Positions 15,460 through 26,659 of a DNA stretch of 64,000 bases are shown piece after piece. Source of the stretch: Candidatus Kutchimonas denitrificans (GTDB lineage: Bacteria > Gemmatimonadota > Gemmatimonadetes > Palauibacterales > KS3-K002); NCBI GenBank assembly GCA_011774835.1, contig JAACAK010000046.1, positions 1 through 64,000 on the forward strand, given 5' to 3'. A model generated the notes under the pieces. The model saw only the letters and a program-made list of their open reading frames with translations. It was not told the DNA's origin and searched no databases. Each line of letters begins with the position of its first letter. Position 1 is the stretch's first letter. Made by a program: the position numbers and the translations under genes.

Positions 15460-16728
15460 ATGGGTCCACGAATCGTCATAGCCGGCGGTGGTTTTGGAGG
15501 TCTGTACGCCGCGCTGTATCTGGCTCGCTCGCCGGATCGTCCCCGTGGCATGACGATCACGCTCATCGACCGAAAGAACTTCTTCACCTTCACGCCGTTG
15601 CTCACCGAGGTGGGGAGTGGCTCGCTGGGGCGCGAGCACGTGACGCAGCCGTATCGCGTCTTTTCATCGAAGCACGACTTCGATTTTCTCCAGGCGAAGA
15701 TCGAGCGGCTGAACGTGGCGGACGGTGAAGTGGTGACCAACGTAGGGTCGGTGCCCTATGACTATCTGGTTCTGGCCCTCGGCAACGAGCCGCGCTATTT
15801 CGGTCTCGAGGATGTGGAACGTGCCGCCATGCCGTTTCAGACGCTGCGCCACGCCCTCGCTCTGCGCAATCGGGTCGCCGGTCTGGTGGAACGGATCGAG
15901 CACGAGCCCGATGAGGAGGCCCGGTCGGCGATGCTGTCTTTCGTGGTCGCCGGTGGAGGACCGGCGGGGACCGAGGTCGCCAGCGAGCTGCGCCATCTGC
16001 TGCGCGAAGTCGTCCCGCTCTATTACGAGATCGATGTCCGGCCCCGCATCGCTCTGGTGGAGGCCGACGACGAGATCCTCGGCGGCTTCGATCCCCAGTT
16101 GGCGGCCGAGGGCCGTCGCGTCCTGGAACGCCGTGGCGTCGAGGTCTGTGTGGGCGTCCGCGTGGCCGGTTACGAAGACGGCGAAGTACGTCTGAGCGAT
16201 GGGCAACGGATCCGCGCCTCCACGCTCATCTGGACCGCTGGCGCGGAACCGAGCCGGGTCATACGCGAGAGCGATCTGCCGCGGAGCGACGGCGGGGGCG
16301 TTGCGGTGGATGACTACCTGCGGGTGGAAGGCCACCCGAACATCTACACGGTCGGCGATTGCAGCCACGTGATCAACGCCCGCACCGGCGAACCCTATCC
16401 TAACGTCGCGCCGATCGCGATCAACCAGGGCGTGCGTGCGGCGGGCAACATCGAGAACGACATTGTCGGACGACCGCTGGAAGAGTATCAGGCGCACTAC
16501 GCGGGGAAGATCGTGTCGTTGGGCGCCGGGCAGGCCCTGGTGGAGACGCTGGGATTTCGATGGACCGGTCGGCCGGCGTGGTGGATGTATCGTCTCGTCT
16601 ATCTGTTGAAGCTGGTGGGTGCCCGGCCGAAGGCCCGGGTCGCGGTCACGCTGGCCCTGAACCGAATGTTCGCGCCCGATCTGAGCTACGAGGGGCTGGC
16701 GGGCGAGCCGTTGCCCGGCGAGAACTGA
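15460..16728 (+). CDS. ndh: Type II NADH dehydrogenase (NDH-2)
   Basis: A 422-residue FAD-containing oxidoreductase that passes electrons from NADH to quinone at the inner membrane without proton pumping. Two Rossmann signatures are present: IVIAGGGFGGLYAAL near the N-terminus for FAD and VVAGGGPAGTEVASEL around residue 165 for NADH. Family blocks NFFTFTPLLTEV and NIYTVGDCSHV (FAD-binding Asp) are intact. The C-terminal region has the amphipathic/hydrophobic segment WWMYRLVYLLKLVG expected for membrane attachment. It follows a small membrane protein gene by five bases. No Complex I genes are in the window, so its relative contribution to NADH oxidation is unknown. Confidence 0.93.
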   Translation: MGPRIVIAGGGFGGLYAALYLARSPDRPRGMTITLIDRKNFFTFTPLLTEVGSGSLGREHVTQPYRVFSSKHDFDFLQAKIERLNVADGEVVTNVGSVPYDYLVLALGNEPRYFGLEDVERAAMPFQTLRHALALRNRVAGLVERIEHEPDEEARSAMLSFVVAGGGPAGTEVASELRHLLREVVPLYYEIDVRPRIALVEADDEILGGFDPQLAAEGRRVLERRGVEVCVGVRVAGYEDGEVRLSDGQRIRASTLIWTAGAEPSRVIRESDLPRSDGGGVAVDDYLRVEGHPNIYTVGDCSHVINARTGEPYPNVAPIAINQGVRAAGNIENDIVGRPLEEYQAHYAGKIVSLGAGQALVETLGFRWTGRPAWWMYRLVYLLKLVGARPKARVAVTLALNRMFAPDLSYEGLAGEPLPGEN

Positions 16729-16763
16729 AGGGGTCGTGGGATCGTCGGGTCTGCCGGAAATTG

Positions 16764-16792
16764 TTGACAGTGGCGGATCCTGGATTTACTGT
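16764..16792 (+). promoter_or_regulatory. Sigma70-type promoter for rpsU
   Basis: Perfect TTGACA (16764-16769), 17-nt spacer, TACTGT (16787-16792), about 70 nt ahead of the rpsU ATG. Consistent with strong expression of a ribosomal protein. Confidence 0.65.
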
Positions 16793-16860
16793 TCATGGCT
16801 CGGTAGTGGGCCGGCTGGGCAGGCCACCTTAGCGGGAACCCGAGGGGGTGTAAGCAGAGA

Positions 16861-17055
16861 ATGGTAGAGGTCACGGTCAACGAAGGCGACGATCTCGAGC
16901 GCGTGCTTCGACGCTTCAAGCGGCAGGTGCAGAAGGCCGGAATCTTCACTGACCTCAAGCGCAAGAAGCACTACGAGAAGCCGAGCGAGACCCGCAAGCG
17001 TAAGCGGAACGCGGCCCGACGGCGAAGTCGCCGCACCCGGCGCTCCGACAGGTAG
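16861..17055 (+). CDS. rpsU: 30S ribosomal protein S21
   Basis: A 64-residue basic protein of the small ribosomal subunit that binds near the anti-Shine-Dalgarno region of 16S rRNA and aids initiation. [26 protein letters not shown] and the [20 protein letters not shown] tail are typical in composition and length. The gene has its own promoter and a strong terminator, so it is probably monocistronic. It sits ahead of tilS and hpt rather than with dnaG-rpoD as in enterobacteria. Confidence 0.96.
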   Translation: MVEVTVNEGDDLERVLRRFKRQVQKAGIFTDLKRKKHYEKPSETRKRKRNAARRRSRRTRRSDR

Positions 17056-17077
17056 ATGCCCCACCACCTCCGCCCCG

Positions 17078-17110
17078 GCCCCGGCCCGATCGTCGGCGCC
17101 GGGGCTTTTT
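17078..17110 (+). terminator. Intrinsic terminator after rpsU
   Basis: GCCCCGG (17078-17084) pairs with CCGGGGC (17099-17105), followed by TTTTT (17106-17110). It separates rpsU from tilS. Confidence 0.85.
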
Positions 17111-17131
17111 CATTGCGATCCTGGATGACGG

Positions 17132-18505
17132 ATGACAGGACTGGCTGAACGCTTCCGATCACACGTGGAGACACGGAGACTCCTGCCCGACGACGCGGCG
17201 ATCACCGTCGCTCTGTCGGGAGGGCTCGATTCGACCGTCCTGTTCCACTTGCTCCTCGAGGCGGCGCCGCGCCATAGGTGGTCGGTCTCGGCGGGGCATT
17301 TCGACCATCGGATGCGGACCGGCAGCGCCGACGACGCGGCCTGGGTGGCGGAGCTGTGCGAGAGGCATGGCGTGCCTTGCGTCACCGGCCGCGCCTCCCG
17401 AGTCCCGCGCAGCGAGGCCGACGCCCGCAGGCTTCGTTACGAGTTTCTCCACGCCGCCTGTCTGCAGCTCGGGTCCGAGCTGTTGGCCACCGCTCATCAC
17501 GCGGACGACCAGGCCGAGACCGTACTCTTCCGTCTGCTTCGCGGCAGCGGTATGAGGGGGTTGGCAGGGATCCCGGCGCGTCGCGATCCCGGCGTGGTCA
17601 GGCCGCTTCTCCCCTTCTGGCGCCGCGAGCTCGAGGCGTTCGCTCGCGAACGGGGTCTCGACCACCGCGTCGACCCCGGCAACGCCGATCCCTCGTTCGC
17701 TCGCAACCGCCTCCGCGGTCAGCTGATCCCCTCACTGGAGGCTCGGGGGCACCCCCGACTCCGTGAACGCCTGCACCGCTTGGCCGAGCTGGCGAGCCGG
17801 GCCTCGGCGGTCGTGGAGCAGCGCGTGATGGAAGCGGCGGTTCCTCTGGTTTTGGAGGCCTCGGAAAGCCGTATAGTAGTTGCACGTACAGGTTTGCTGG
17901 CCTATGATACGAGTGCCCGGGCACATCTCTTGCGCGCGCTCGCGGCGCGCGTGGCGAAACGCCCGGGACGGGTCGGAACGCACGTCGCCCTCGCGTTTAT
18001 TAACAGCTGTTCAAGTGGGCGCCGGATCGACCTCGCCGGCGGTCTTTCGATCGCCCGGGAGTTCGATCGGTTCATCATCGAGAGGCGATCGAGCGCGCCG
18101 GCCCGGGATGACGTCCTCAACTTGCCCGACGTTAGAGAGGGTGAGGACGGGCTTTGGATCGGCGGCCGGCACTGGCGAGTGCGCTGGTCGTGGGCCGATC
18201 GGGGCCAGGCGGTGCCGGACCGAGCCGCGGCGGCCTGCTTCGCTGTCGAGGAGCTCCGACCGCCGGTCACGCTGCGGAGCTGGGAGCCCGGTGATCGGAT
18301 CGAGCTGCCTTCGGGCACCCGGAAGCTGAAGAAGTTGTTCTGCGACCGGAAGGTCCCTCGATCGCAGCGTTCTCGGTACCCGCTGCTCGCCGATCGAGAT
18401 GGAGTGCTCTGGGTGGTGGGCCTGGCACGGAGCCGTCGGGCCGTGCCCGGGGTCGATGTCGGTGAAGGGCGGGTCCTCGCGGTCAGGGTGGTGCGTGAGA
18501 GATGA
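17132..18505 (+). CDS. tilS: tRNA(Ile)-lysidine synthetase
   Basis: Attaches lysine to C34 of the CAU-anticodon tRNA-Ile, changing its reading from AUG to AUA. The 457-residue protein has the PP-loop SGGLDS at about 29-34 in the N-type ATP pyrophosphatase domain, ATAHHADDQAETVLFRLLRGSG with conserved His/Asp, and a C-terminal RPPVTLRSWEPGDRI...KKLFCDRKVPRSQR block of the TilS C domain. Start ATG 17132 begins MTGLAERF; the PP-loop position is normal for it. It overlaps hpt by ATGA, the classic tilS-hpt-ftsH arrangement. Confidence 0.95.
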   Translation: MTGLAERFRSHVETRRLLPDDAAITVALSGGLDSTVLFHLLLEAAPRHRWSVSAGHFDHRMRTGSADDAAWVAELCERHGVPCVTGRASRVPRSEADARRLRYEFLHAACLQLGSELLATAHHADDQAETVLFRLLRGSGMRGLAGIPARRDPGVVRPLLPFWRRELEAFARERGLDHRVDPGNADPSFARNRLRGQLIPSLEARGHPRLRERLHRLAELASRASAVVEQRVMEAAVPLVLEASESRIVVARTGLLAYDTSARAHLLRALAARVAKRPGRVGTHVALAFINSCSSGRRIDLAGGLSIAREFDRFIIERRSSAPARDDVLNLPDVREGEDGLWIGGRHWRVRWSWADRGQAVPDRAAAACFAVEELRPPVTLRSWEPGDRIELPSGTRKLKKLFCDRKVPRSQRSRYPLLADRDGVLWVVGLARSRRAVPGVDVGEGRVLAVRVVRER

Positions 18506-19059
18506 GCGAGCTCGCAACCCGGTATCCCGATCTCGAACGGGTCGTGTTCAGCCAGGAGCAGATCGCGGCCCGGGTTGAAGAGCTCGGTCGTGAGATCGAC
18601 TCGTTCTATGGCCCCGAGGACGAGCTGCTCGTCGTCGGCCTGTTGAAGGGCGCGTTCGTGTTCACGAGCGACCTGGTTCGGCAGTTGGAGGGGCGCGCGG
18701 TGACGGTCGATTTCCTCACCGCGGCGCTTTACGGCCACGGAACTGACTCGAGCCGCGAGGTGCGGTTGCACCAGGACCTGACGGCATCGGTGGAAGAGCG
18801 CCACGTGCTGCTGATCGAGGACATCGTCGACAGCGGGAAGACGCTCAACCGAATCGGCGATCTGCTGGCGGCGCGAAAGCCGCGGTCGTTGGAGGTATGC
18901 GCGTTCCTGCACAAGCGTATCGCAGACGGGTTGAGGTACGAGCCCCGTTGGGTCGGGTTCGACGCTCCGCCCGATTGGCTAGTGGGTTACGGGCTCGACC
19001 TCGGGGAGCGGTACCGACACCTGCCATTCGTCGGCGCCATCGCGACCGGGGAAGAGTGA
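18502..19059 (+). CDS. hpt: Hypoxanthine phosphoribosyltransferase
   Basis: Salvages hypoxanthine and guanine with PRPP to make IMP and GMP. The 185-residue protein contains the PRPP-binding motif VLLIEDIVDSGKTL and the flexible-loop region; GFDAPPDWLVGYGLD near the C-terminus is the purine-binding strand typical of HPRT. ATG 18502 overlaps the tilS stop. The neighbouring ftsH follows after 24 bases, the same order as in many bacteria. Confidence 0.95.
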   Translation: MSELATRYPDLERVVFSQEQIAARVEELGREIDSFYGPEDELLVVGLLKGAFVFTSDLVRQLEGRAVTVDFLTAALYGHGTDSSREVRLHQDLTASVEERHVLLIEDIVDSGKTLNRIGDLLAARKPRSLEVCAFLHKRIADGLRYEPRWVGFDAPPDWLVGYGLDLGERYRHLPFVGAIATGEE

Positions 19060-19083
19060 GTCAAGAGTTAGAGGTCCATAGAG

Positions 19084-21107
<2,024 letters not shown>

Positions 21108-21111
<4 letters not shown>

Positions 21112-22019
21112 TGGCAAGAACCGCGGCGCGTGAGGGGAACCCCCATTCTCTTCCGGCCGTGGACCGCAGATACTGGCGCACGGCGCGCCGGACGATCGAC
21201 CTCGAGAAACCGGTGTTGATGGGCATTCTGAACGTCACGCCGGATTCTTTTTCCGACGGAGGTCGCTTCTTCGATCGGGACTCGGCGCTTCGCCAGGCGG
21301 ACGCTCTGGTCGAGGGCGGTGCCGACATCGTGGACGTGGGCGGCGAGTCGACGCGTCCGGGTTCGGCTCCCGTGGATGTCGACGAAGAACTGCGGCGCGT
21401 TCTGCCGGTGATCGAAGCCGCGGTCGACCGGGTGGACGTCCCGATCTCGATCGACACGACGAAGGCGGCCGTGGCGCAGGCCGCGCTGGACGCGGGCGCG
21501 GAGATCGTCAACGACATCTCAGGTCTGCGATTCGACCCCCAGCTGGCCTCGGTCGTGGCCGAAGCGGGGGCCGGCCTGGTCGTCATGCACATCCGCGGGC
21601 AGCCGCGGACGATGCAGCAGGACACGCACTACGACGACCTCGTCGGCGAGGTCATGGCGGGGCTGCGCGAGTCGACGAGCCGGGCGATCGCCGCCGGCTG
21701 CGAGGCAGACGGGGTCGTGATCGATCCGGGGATCGGTTTCGGCAAGACGGCGGAGGGCAACGTGATCCTCCTGAACTCGCTCGATCGGTTCCAGGAGCTG
21801 GGATTCCCGATTCTGGTCGGGCCGTCCCGTAAATCGTTCATCGGCAAGATCCTGGATCTCGACGTGGGGGAGCGGGTCGAGGCGACGATCGCAGCCTGCG
21901 TCGTTTCGTTCATGAGGGGAGCGAGGATTTTCAGGGTGCACGATGTCCAGCCGACACGTCGCGCGCTGGACATGGCGAGTGCGATAGCCAGGTGGGGAAG
22001 CGGTGCAGAGTCTGATTGA
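21108..22019 (+). CDS. folP: Dihydropteroate synthase
   Basis: Condenses 6-hydroxymethyl-dihydropterin diphosphate with p-aminobenzoate in folate synthesis and is the sulfonamide target. The TIM-barrel motifs are clear: MGILNVTPDSFSDGG at about 38-52, VDVGGESTRPGS, a central EIVNDISG, VMHIRG and VIDPGIGFGKT, and near the end GPSRKSFIG. The protein is 303 residues, with about 35 extra N-terminal residues compared with compact homologues. It overlaps ftsH upstream and cdaA downstream by 17 bases. The folP-cdaA pairing is also found in other phyla. Confidence 0.95.
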
Positions 22020-22872
22020 ACGAATCAGCTTCCTCAGGCCCGATATCTCGGACCTGATCCAGATCGCGGTAGTGGCGTATCTCTTCTATCGCCTCCTGCT
22101 GCTCTGGGCCGGCACGCGTGCCCTCCAGATGCTGTTGGGTCTGATCCTGTTGTTCGCCGCCTACGCGCTGGCCGAGATCCTGCAGCTGGAGCTTCTCCGC
22201 TACCTCCTGGGCTTCGTGTTCACCTACGGCGTGCTGGCGGCGATCATCATCTTCCAGCCCGAGCTTCGCGGCGCGCTGACGCGTCTCGGCCAGACCCGGT
22301 TCTGGCGCTACCTGTCCCGACCCGAGCAGCGCTCCGAGACCCTCGAAGGTCTCTCGCAGGCGGTCGAGACGCTGGCCCGCAAGCGGATCGGGGCGATCAT
22401 AGCCATCGAGCGCGAGGTGGGCCTCGAGGAGTACGCTCGTCGTGGGGCGCCGGTCAACGCGCCGGTCACCCCGGAGCTGATCGAAGCGATCTTCACCCGC
22501 TACGGCCCGCTCCACGACGGGGCCGTAATCATCCGCGGACAGAACATCCTCGCCGCGCGCTGCATCCTGCCCCTCACCCAATTTCCGGTCACCGACCGCA
22601 GCCTCGGCACCCGTCATCGCGCGGCGATCGGCCTCTCCGAGGAGACCGATGCGATCGTGATCGTGGTCTCCGAGGAGACCGGCGCCATCTCCATTTCGCA
22701 GCGCGGGCGGTTGGATCGCAACGTGTCGGGCGAGCGTTTGCGCGAGGTTCTGGGCGCGAAAGGCTCCAGCCGCTCGCAGTTGGCCGCCAGCGCGGGCGCC
22801 CCCCAGCAAGCCCCATCGGGCAGCGCCTCCGGCGAGCTCAGTCTCGTTGACAGGAGCAGCTCGGCGTCGTAG
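22003..22872 (+). CDS. cdaA: Diadenylate cyclase CdaA
   Basis: Membrane enzyme that makes c-di-AMP from two ATP. The 289-residue protein has three transmembrane helices in the first 90 residues, then the DAC domain with both signature motifs, DGAVII and RHRAAIG, intact. The GTG start at 22003 follows GGTGGGGAAG and lies inside the end of folP. In Firmicutes cdaA is followed by cdaR and glmM; neither is here. The Ser/Ala-rich tail after residue 255 is variable. The window thus encodes both c-di-AMP and c-di-GMP synthesis. Confidence 0.95.
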   Translation: MQSLIERISFLRPDISDLIQIAVVAYLFYRLLLLWAGTRALQMLLGLILLFAAYALAEILQLELLRYLLGFVFTYGVLAAIIIFQPELRGALTRLGQTRFWRYLSRPEQRSETLEGLSQAVETLARKRIGAIIAIEREVGLEEYARRGAPVNAPVTPELIEAIFTRYGPLHDGAVIIRGQNILAARCILPLTQFPVTDRSLGTRHRAAIGLSEETDAIVIVVSEETGAISISQRGRLDRNVSGERLREVLGAKGSSRSQLAASAGAPQQAPSGSASGELSLVDRSSSAS

Positions 22873-22947
22873 GCTTTCCTGTTAGCATCAGCACGTACAG
22901 AAGGCAGGGTCGGGCCCGAACGCGGCCATGGAACAGCGAGGTTTCCC

Positions 22948-23598
22948 TTGCAATCGGAAGCTCAGTACGCACTACTCGAGCTGTTCAGGGACGGGGGCGT
23001 GTTCATGTACTTCCTCGTACTCTGTTCGCTCCTGGCTCTCGGGGTGATGATCGCCAAGTTCTACTTGCTGTTCGTGGCCCATCGCGAGAGCAAGCGGCTG
23101 CTGGATGACGTGCAGGAGAAGTCGAAGAGCCCCGACAATATCGAGGGGATCATCGAGATGGCGGACGAGACCGAGGGCCCGGTGGCGGCGATCCTGTCGT
23201 CCGGGCTGCGGCGCGTGCGGGAGCGGGGCCAGGGCGACAAGGACGTGGAGAAGGCGATCCAGACGACCGGCTCCATCGAGCTGGGATTTCTGGAGCGCGG
23301 GATGGTGGTGCTGGCCACGATCGCCAACGTGGCGCCCATGCTGGGTTTCCTCGGAACGGTGGCCGGTATGATCGTGGCGTTTGGTGCCGTGGCCGAGGCG
23401 GGTCAGATCGAGGCCGCACTCGTGGCCGGCGGCATCAAGGTGGCGCTGATCACCACCGCCACCGGACTGACGATCGCCATCCCGGTGAACATCGCCTACA
23501 ACTTCTTCGTGACCCGCATCGACCAGCTGATCATCGACATGGACCGGGGAGCCGACATCGTCCTCGACATGTCCGCTCTCGCTAGGGCGCGCAGCTGA
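22948..23598 (+). CDS. exbB: MotA/TolQ/ExbB proton channel family protein
   Basis: Inner-membrane proton channel subunit that powers TonB-dependent transport with ExbD. The 216-residue chain has an N-terminal membrane helix (about 18-38) and two more around residues 110-135 and 155-180, with the family GFLGTVAGMIVAF and VALITTATGLTIAIPVNIAYN. Start is TTG 22948 after GCGAGG; no in-frame ATG fits. It heads an exbB-exbD-exbD-tonB operon, which separates it from a Tol-Pal system; no tolB or pal is present. Confidence 0.92.
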   Translation: MQSEAQYALLELFRDGGVFMYFLVLCSLLALGVMIAKFYLLFVAHRESKRLLDDVQEKSKSPDNIEGIIEMADETEGPVAAILSSGLRRVRERGQGDKDVEKAIQTTGSIELGFLERGMVVLATIANVAPMLGFLGTVAGMIVAFGAVAEAGQIEAALVAGGIKVALITTATGLTIAIPVNIAYNFFVTRIDQLIIDMDRGADIVLDMSALARARS

Positions 23599-23620
23599 CC
23601 GGAGAACAGGAAACGAAGTC

Positions 23621-24046
23621 ATGGCGCTGCTGAACAGAAAGACCAAGGTAAGCGACGAGATCCCCACCGCCTCGATGGCGGATATCGCGTTCCTGCTTCT
23701 GATCTTCTTCCTCACCGCCACGGTGTTCGAGGAGGAGAAGGGGCTGCCGATCGTGTTGCCGGAAGCCGCCGCCGAGCAGGTCGAGGTCTCGCAGAAGAAC
23801 ATCATCCACTTCCTCGTCAACGAGGACGGCTCGGTCACGATTCGCCGCGGAGAGAGCCAGGCCGAGCAGGTGGTCGCCGCCAGCGAGGTGGAAGGGATCA
23901 TGCGTCAGGAGATCGGCGCCAATCCCGACATCATCGCGGCGGTCAAGACAGCGCCCAACGCTCCGTACCGACACATGATCGCCGTGCTGGACGGATTGCA
24001 GGCGGCGGCGGCGCAGCGGATCTCACTACAGCTCTGGGAGAGGTAG
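23621..24046 (+). CDS. exbD: ExbD/TolR family biopolymer transport protein (first copy)
   Basis: A 141-residue partner of ExbB with one transmembrane helix, IAFLLLIFFLTATVF, directly after IPTASMAD; the conserved Asp in this block (ASMADIAFLLL) carries protons. The rest is a small periplasmic domain. The gene lies 22 bases after exbB and five before a second exbD. The two copies share the N-terminal KVSDEIPTASMADIAFLLL/KVASEIPTASMADIAFLLL segment but diverge in the periplasmic part, suggesting a heteromeric ExbD pair. Confidence 0.92.
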   Translation: MALLNRKTKVSDEIPTASMADIAFLLLIFFLTATVFEEEKGLPIVLPEAAAEQVEVSQKNIIHFLVNEDGSVTIRRGESQAEQVVAASEVEGIMRQEIGANPDIIAAVKTAPNAPYRHMIAVLDGLQAAAAQRISLQLWER

Positions 24047-24050
24047 CGAT

Positions 24051-24500
24051 ATGGCGGGGAAAGGCGGTCCCTTCGAACGCAAGTCGAAGGTAGCGAGCGA
24101 GATTCCCACCGCCTCGATGGCGGATATCGCGTTCCTGCTCCTCATCTTCTTCATGGTGTCGACGACTATCCGTCGTGAGCAGGACCGCGACCTGGTCTTC
24201 CCGAAGGCCGAGGCGACTCAGAAGATCGACGAAAAGCGGAAGAACATTTTGCACGTCTGGATCGAACCGGACGGCGAAGTGTATATTAATGATAGAAATA
24301 TACCCATGGATCTCGTGGCCGAGACGGTCCTGCCCCTCTACCGGGAGAGCGACCGCCGGCTGATGGTGGCGATCCGGGGTGACCGCGATGTTCCCTATCG
24401 GTTCGTTAACGCCGTTACGGAGCAGTTGCGCGAAGCGAACGCCGTCCGGGTCTTCTTCCACACCGACAAGGAGAGCCGGGTCCGGCGCGAGAGGAGGTAG
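24051..24500 (+). CDS. exbD: ExbD/TolR family biopolymer transport protein (second copy)
   Basis: A 149-residue paralogue of the preceding ExbD with the same Asp-containing membrane entry ASMADIAFLLLIFFMVST. Its periplasmic part is different: KRKNILHVWIEPDGEVYIND and RLMVAIRGDRDVPYRFVNAV. It is followed after five bases by tonB. Two adjacent exbD genes between exbB and tonB are common in Bacteroidetes and Gemmatimonadota and are thought to form one transporter complex. Confidence 0.92.
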   Translation: MAGKGGPFERKSKVASEIPTASMADIAFLLLIFFMVSTTIRREQDRDLVFPKAEATQKIDEKRKNILHVWIEPDGEVYINDRNIPMDLVAETVLPLYRESDRRLMVAIRGDRDVPYRFVNAVTEQLREANAVRVFFHTDKESRVRRERR

Positions 24501-24505
24501 TCCCA

Positions 24506-25186
24506 ATGGCAGAGAAGAGCGCGGAAGAGAAGCACGCGTACCACGTAAACGCGAACGACCGGTTCAAGCGCTCGGCCGAACAGTGGCTTTACGGCGGCAT
24601 CATCGTCGCCACCGTGTTCCACTTCGGCCTCTTCAAGTTCTTCCCCGAGCTCACGGCCTCCGATGTCAGCTTCGGCGTCAACGAGTTCGAGGCGATCGAG
24701 CTGCCGCCCGAGGTCGACATTCCGCCGCCGCCGGAGCAGATCTCCCGGCCCGCGGTGCCCGTCGTCGCCGCGGCGGAGCTCGAGGAGGACATCACCATCG
24801 CGCCGACCACCTTCGAAGAGAACCCGGTGGAGAACCTGCCGCCGCCCCCCTCGGACGCCAGCCGGCTCGGCGACCAGCCGGTGTTCACGCCGATGGAGGT
24901 GCGGCCGGAACTGAAAAACTCGCGTGAGATCCAGCGCCTCCTCGATCGACTGTATCCAAAGATGCTGAAGGATGCCGGCATCGGCGGCACCGTCCAAGTA
25001 TACGTCTTTATCGATACCGAGGGGAACGTCCAAAACGCACAGGTGAACGAGAGCTCGGGGTACGAGGCGCTCGACCAGGCGGCGCTCGAAGCCGCTTACC
25101 AACTGAGGTTTAGCCCGGCCCTCAACCGGGACAAGAAGGTCCCGGTGTGGATCTCGCAGAACATCACGTTCAGCGTCACGGGCTGA
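24506..25186 (+). CDS. tonB: TonB family energy-transducing protein
   Basis: A 226-residue TonB-like protein that couples the proton gradient to outer-membrane receptors. It has a cytoplasmic N-terminus of about 30 residues, one membrane helix around 32-50, a Pro/Glu-rich linker (PPEVDIPPPPEQI, PPPPSDASRL) and a C-terminal TonB domain from about 135 with GIGGTVQVYVFIDTEGNV and a YQLRFSPALNRDKKVPVWI end. It closes the exbB-exbD-exbD-tonB operon and is followed by a strong terminator. Confidence 0.93.
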   Translation: MAEKSAEEKHAYHVNANDRFKRSAEQWLYGGIIVATVFHFGLFKFFPELTASDVSFGVNEFEAIELPPEVDIPPPPEQISRPAVPVVAAAELEEDITIAPTTFEENPVENLPPPPSDASRLGDQPVFTPMEVRPELKNSREIQRLLDRLYPKMLKDAGIGGTVQVYVFIDTEGNVQNAQVNESSGYEALDQAALEAAYQLRFSPALNRDKKVPVWISQNITFSVTG

Positions 25187-25215
25187 GCGGCCGGCTGAGA
25201 AGCCGGGGCGTTCCG

Positions 25216-25251
25216 GCCCGGTGCCGCCTTTCCGGTGGCGCCGGGCTTTTT
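25216..25251 (+). terminator. Intrinsic terminator of the exbB-tonB operon
   Basis: GCCCGG (25216-25221) pairs with CCGGGC (25241-25246), and the stem can extend inward as TGCCGCC against GGTGGCG with mismatches. TTTTT follows at 25247-25251. Confidence 0.85.
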
Positions 25252-25291
25252 ACTTGATCGGCCTATACAGGCCGCGTAACTTTGCTTGATT

Positions 25292-25987
25292 ATGTATCTT
25301 GAGCGACTAGAGCGGTCGCTGGCCGATGTGCGCCGCCGCATCAGCGAAGCCTGTGAGCGCGTCGGGCGTTCCGACCCCGAGGCCGTGACGCTGGTGGCGG
25401 TCACCAAGGGCCATCCGCTCCCGGCGCTCGAGGCCGCCCGGGACGCCGGCCTGGAAGTGATCGGCGAGAGCCGGGTACAGGAGGCCGAGGAGAAGTTCGA
25501 GATGGCGGGCGACCTGGGCCTCGACTGGCACATGGTCGGCCATCTGCAGCGCAACAAGGTGAAGACCGCACTGCCGATGTTCGAGCTGATCCACTCGGTC
25601 GACTCGCGTCGGCTGGCTCGGGAGATCGAGAAGGAATCGGGGAAGCGAGGACGCGAGACGTCGGTTCTCGTCCAGGTGAACGCGTCGGGCGAGGCGAGCA
25701 AGTACGGTTTCGCCGTCGAAAGTGCATCCGATGAAGTGCACGAGATCTGCGCCCTCGAGAACGTCAGGGTGCTGGGGCTCATGACGATGGCGCCGTATAC
25801 TGACGAAGAGGCCGTGCTGCGGAAGACATTCCGGCGCACCCGGGAGCTGTTCGACCGTTGTGCGGACGGGATCGCCCGATTCGAGGCGCGGCATCTGTCG
25901 ATGGGCATGACGAACGACTTCGAGATCGCCGTGGAAGAGGGCGCCACTATGGTGCGGTTGGGCACAGCGCTGTTTGGGGAGAGGTAG
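25292..25987 (+). CDS. yggS: YggS/PROSC family PLP homeostasis protein
   Basis: A 231-residue PLP-binding TIM-barrel protein that maintains pyridoxal phosphate and amino-acid balance rather than catalysing a defined reaction. The motif VAVTKGHPL contains the PLP lysine, followed by GESRVQEAEEKFE, WHMVGHLQRNKVK, SVDSRRLA, VLVQVNASGEASKYGF and LSMGMTNDFEIAVEEGATMVRLGTALFG, all canonical. ATG 25292 is chosen over the in-frame TTG 25286. It starts a new unit and is followed after six bases by divIVA, as in many Gram-positive bacteria. Confidence 0.93.
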   Translation: MYLERLERSLADVRRRISEACERVGRSDPEAVTLVAVTKGHPLPALEAARDAGLEVIGESRVQEAEEKFEMAGDLGLDWHMVGHLQRNKVKTALPMFELIHSVDSRRLAREIEKESGKRGRETSVLVQVNASGEASKYGFAVESASDEVHEICALENVRVLGLMTMAPYTDEEAVLRKTFRRTRELFDRCADGIARFEARHLSMGMTNDFEIAVEEGATMVRLGTALFGER

Positions 25988-25993
25988 GTCGCT

Positions 25994-26659
25994 ATGATAG
26001 ACCTGACACCACTCGACGTACGAAAGAAGAAGGGCGACTTCCGGCGCTCGGTCCGGGGGTACGACCCGGAGCTGGTCGACGATTTCCTCGACATGGTAGC
26101 GGAGCGGCTCGAGGAGCTGGTCAAGCAGAACGTCGCGTTGACCGAACGGGCCGAGCACCTGCAGGAACAGGTCGCGTCGTTTCGCGAGCGCGAGAAAGCA
26201 CTCAACGAAGCCCTCGTCACCGCGCAGCAGCTGCGCACCGACGCCCAGGCGCAGGCCGACCGGGAAGCCGAACTCGTCCGCCGCGAGGCGCAGAGCCAGG
26301 CCGAGCGGATCATCGAGGAGGGGCAGCGTTCGGCGCGAGAGCTTCAGCGCGACATCGAAGCGCTTCATGCACGGCGCCGTCAGTTCATCCGGGCGTTCCG
26401 TACGTTGATCGACCGCTACCTGTCCGAGCTCGAGGTCGAGGAAGCGCGGCTGAGCGAGATCTCGAGCGATGCGGGCCCGGCCCGAACGTCGGCGTCCCCG
26501 GGACCGGAGGCCGACGCTGATCGCGTGGAGCCCGAGGGCCCGTCGGGCGAAGCCGACTCCGGCGACGCGCCGGCGCAAGACGAGGAGAGCGAAAAGGCAC
26601 AGAAGGAATGGCTCTCTTCGCTCGTGTTGGAAGGTGACCAGAAGGACCAGGACTCATGA
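25994..26659 (+). CDS. divIVA: DivIVA domain-containing protein
   Basis: A 221-residue polar or septal scaffold protein. The N-terminal LTPLDVRKKKGDFRRSVRGYDPELVDDFLD is the DivIVA lipid-binding signature, and residues 35-135 form a long heptad-rich coiled coil. The last 70 residues are acidic and low complexity. The yggS-divIVA order and proximity to ileS and lspA match the layout in Gram-positive bacteria, but here it is in a diderm and far from the dcw cluster. It overlaps punA by ATGA, so polarity and purine salvage genes are coupled at translation. Confidence 0.9.
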   Translation: MIDLTPLDVRKKKGDFRRSVRGYDPELVDDFLDMVAERLEELVKQNVALTERAEHLQEQVASFREREKALNEALVTAQQLRTDAQAQADREAELVRREAQSQAERIIEEGQRSARELQRDIEALHARRRQFIRAFRTLIDRYLSELEVEEARLSEISSDAGPARTSASPGPEADADRVEPEGPSGEADSGDAPAQDEESEKAQKEWLSSLVLEGDQKDQDS